From contig CAIWLA010000449.1 in NCBI GenBank assembly GCA_903913345.1, positions 1 through 25,130 of the forward strand: a stretch of 25,130 bases of DNA, read 5' to 3'. The notes beneath the pieces are model-generated. The model ran no database searches. It was not told where the DNA came from and saw nothing but the letters and a program-made list of their open reading frames with translations. The first letter of the stretch is position 1. Each line of letters begins with the position of its first letter. Positions 23,385 through 25,130 of the stretch are shown here, one piece after another. The DNA is from an uncultured Magnetococcales bacterium (lineage in GTDB: Bacteria > Pseudomonadota > Magnetococcia > Magnetococcales > Magnetaquicoccaceae). The position numbers were made by a program, and so were the translations under genes.

Positions 23385-24944
23385 CTACATCCAGTGGGCA
23401 CGGAGAAAGTGGTACAACAACCGCACCCCCACCCCCACCGCTCCCTTCGGCACATGGGGACGGCTGCCGTTCAGATCATAGGCCGTTCCCGCCATATCAA
23501 TGTGTGCCCATGGCTGCGTTGATTCCACAAAACGCGAGAGAAAACAAGCCGCCGTAATGGCCCCGGCCTCCCGGCCTCCCGTATTCTTGATGTCTGCCAC
23601 CACCGATTTGATCTGCTCCTGATATTCTGCAAACAGGGGCAACCGCCAAACCCGATCCCCGGAGATCTCCCCCGCCTTTTCCAGTTGCCGAATGAGGGAA
23701 TCATTGTTGCCCATCAAACCGCTGGCCTGCGCCCCCAACGCCACGGCACACGCCCCCGTCAGCGTGGCCAGATCGATCAGGGCGGCGGGTTTGAAAGAGG
23801 CCGCATGGTGCAGGGCATCCGCCAGAATCAACCGGCCCTCGGCATCGGTGTTGATCACCTCCACAAAAATACCTTTGGCTGTCTTGATGATATCCCCTGG
23901 CCGTTGCGCAGTGGAAGAAGGCATGTTTTCCGCCGCCGGGACAATGCCGACCACATTGATCGGCCACTCCAACTCCGCCACCATCTGCATCAAGCCAAAG
24001 ACCGCCGCCGCCCCACACATGTCAAACTTCATCTCTGCCATGTGTTCGCCCGGTTTAAGAGAAATACCACCGGAATCAAAAGTGATCCCCTTGCCAACCA
24101 CCGCCAACAGTGGCCGGTCCCCCCCGCGACGATACTCCATGGTGATCAACCGGGGGGGGGTGCGACTGCCACTGCCCACGGCGAGAATGCCGTTCATCCC
24201 CTTGCTGGCCAACATTTTTTCGGTATAAACAGTCGTTTTGATCGTCGGCAGACGCTCCGTCAACTGACGGGCCTGGCGGGCCAGGGTCTCTGGATTGAGC
24301 AAATTGGCGGGCTGATTGCCCAGATGACGCGCCAGGGCAACCCCACGCGCCAGAATTTCCACCTCAGCCAGCCGCTTCCTTTCCGATGCCACCCGATCGC
24401 CATGGAGACCCAGAAAAAGCTGCCGGAAAGGATGTTCGTCCCGTTCCCCTTTGGCCTCTTTGGTCTCTTTGCTCTTGAAATGGTCAAACCGATAGCTGCC
24501 AAGCCAGGCCCCTTCCGCCAGCAAGGCCAGGACCGGAATCTGCTGACGTCTGTTTTTGGGCTTATGGTGCGCATCCAACGACAACAACACATGACAGGTG
24601 GCAATACCCGACTTGTTGCAAAGGGCCTGGATATGCCCCCCCAGGGCACGAAACGTCTCCGCCTGGAGCGACTCCTTTTTGCCCATACCGAGCAGGACAA
24701 TCCGCGACACCTGCAGACCACTGCCACTCGGCGTGGGAAAGGCAATCGACTCACCCAGGGTACCGCGCATCCATTTTTCCGTCAGCCGCTTTTGCACCTC
24801 ATTTTCCACCTTTTTGCCACAGAGGGGCAACGCAGACTGTGCCTCTCCCCCCTCATAAACCCCGATGATCAACGCATCCCCCTTCCAGGCGGGAACAAGC
24901 CCCGTGGCAATGGCCACCTTCAGTGTCTGTTCTGTCTTATCCAT
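23385..24944 (-). CDS. pepA: leucyl aminopeptidase (cytosol aminopeptidase, M17)
   Basis: This 519-residue enzyme removes N-terminal residues from peptides, using two metal ions. The C-terminal catalytic domain shows VGKGITFDSGGISLKPGEHM (about residues 283-302), KFDMCGAAAVFG, and the family signature NTDAEGRLILADAL near residue 370. The N-terminal domain is the macro-like half of M17 enzymes. The ATG at 24944 is chosen because AGGAAGGA ends three bases upstream; a GTG at 24971 is less likely. PepA also acts as a DNA-binding architectural protein in some bacteria. It is followed by holC. A basic insert (residues about 155-175, KSKETKEAKGERDE) is somewhat unusual. Confidence 0.95.
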   Translation of the reverse strand: MDKTEQTLKVAIATGLVPAWKGDALIIGVYEGGEAQSALPLCGKKVENEVQKRLTEKWMRGTLGESIAFPTPSGSGLQVSRIVLLGMGKKESLQAETFRALGGHIQALCNKSGIATCHVLLSLDAHHKPKNRRQQIPVLALLAEGAWLGSYRFDHFKSKETKEAKGERDEHPFRQLFLGLHGDRVASERKRLAEVEILARGVALARHLGNQPANLLNPETLARQARQLTERLPTIKTTVYTEKMLASKGMNGILAVGSGSRTPPRLITMEYRRGGDRPLLAVVGKGITFDSGGISLKPGEHMAEMKFDMCGAAAVFGLMQMVAELEWPINVVGIVPAAENMPSSTAQRPGDIIKTAKGIFVEVINTDAEGRLILADALHHAASFKPAALIDLATLTGACAVALGAQASGLMGNNDSLIRQLEKAGEISGDRVWRLPLFAEYQEQIKSVVADIKNTGGREAGAITAACFLSRFVESTQPWAHIDMAGTAYDLNGSRPHVPKGAVGVGVRLLYHFLRAHWM

Positions 24945-24993
24945 CGATCCTTCCTTGGTTAGGCAACGCACGGAATAATAAAGTACCTTCTCT

Positions 24994-25010
24994 TGGGGGG
25001 TATCGCCCCA
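24994..25010. repeat. palindrome TGGGGGGTATCGCCCCA upstream of pepA
   Basis: This short inverted repeat sits 50-66 bases before the pepA start and is nearly identical to the core at 20944-20962. It could be part of the pepA control region. Confidence 0.4.
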
Positions 25011-25065
25011 TATATGCCAACCTGTCGGCTCAATCGAACTGTTTTGACAGGTTATTATTGCGGGT

Positions 25066-25130
25066 CCAGGGGGATCATCCCCCTGGTGGGGTCCAGGGGC
25101 AACGCCCCTGGTGGGGTTTGGGGCGAAGCC
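25066..25130. repeat. tandem-hairpin intergenic repeat, reverse orientation, cut by window end
   Basis: Hairpins CCAGGGGG/CCCCCTGG (25066-25086) and CCAGGGGC/GCCCCTGG (25093-25111) are followed by GGGGTTTGGGGCGAAGCC, which would begin a third hairpin. Together they are the reverse complement of the 4105-4175 module with few changes. An 8-bp inverted repeat, AACCTGTC (25019-25026) and GACAGGTT (25046-25053), lies just outside. Confidence 0.8.

Overview
The window is a gene-dense stretch of a Gram-negative chromosome. The signs are a periplasmic Spy/CpxP-type chaperone, the pepA-holC pair, transmembrane chemoreceptors and class III cyclase plus HD-GYP signalling. Proteobacteria is well supported. 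The GC-rich tandem palindromes between operons, together with this mix of chemotaxis and hydrogenase genes, remind me of Magnetococcales-like magnetotactic bacteria, but nothing here proves that and no magnetosome gene is present. Almost everything from 1 to 20713 is on the minus strand. Only two genes (21048-22855) are on the plus strand.

Read in the direction of transcription (right to left), the main locus is a chemosensory operon at 20713-9674: response regulator-adenylate cyclase, CheA, CheW, a double-Cache chemoreceptor, an embedded DUF2281/PemK toxin-antitoxin pair, CheR, CheB, a STAS protein and a second chemoreceptor with almost no periplasmic domain. There is no CheY, so the cyclase is the obvious phospho-output and the pathway may control cAMP. 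The toxin-antitoxin pair is bracketed by a perfect 24-bp direct repeat, which marks it as a late insertion.

Downstream on the same strand lies a translationally coupled five-gene operon (9594-4233): group 3c-like [NiFe]-hydrogenase small and large subunits, the maturation protease, an HdrA-type flavin/iron-sulfur protein and an MvhD-type electron-transfer subunit. HdrB and HdrC are absent. The operon is flanked by two same-orientation copies of a palindromic intergenic repeat. Beyond it come tusA and a broken fragment of the hydrogenase maturation gene hypF.

The left end (3376-1) holds a glycine-rich membrane-associated stress-type protein, a hotdog acyl-CoA thioesterase, a Spy/CpxP-like chaperone overlapping a small secreted His/Arg-rich protein, a DUF2333 membrane protein and the first codons of another gene. 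The right end has an orphan single-TM protein and an HD-GYP protein on the plus strand, diverging from the chemosensory operon, and then pepA-holC on the minus strand.

Gene-free stretches over 300 bases are 3377-3804 (hypF relic plus an upstream region with a 16-bp palindrome) and 20714-21047 (divergent control region with two palindromic elements). All start choices, family names and residue positions come from reading the sequence; no database search was run.
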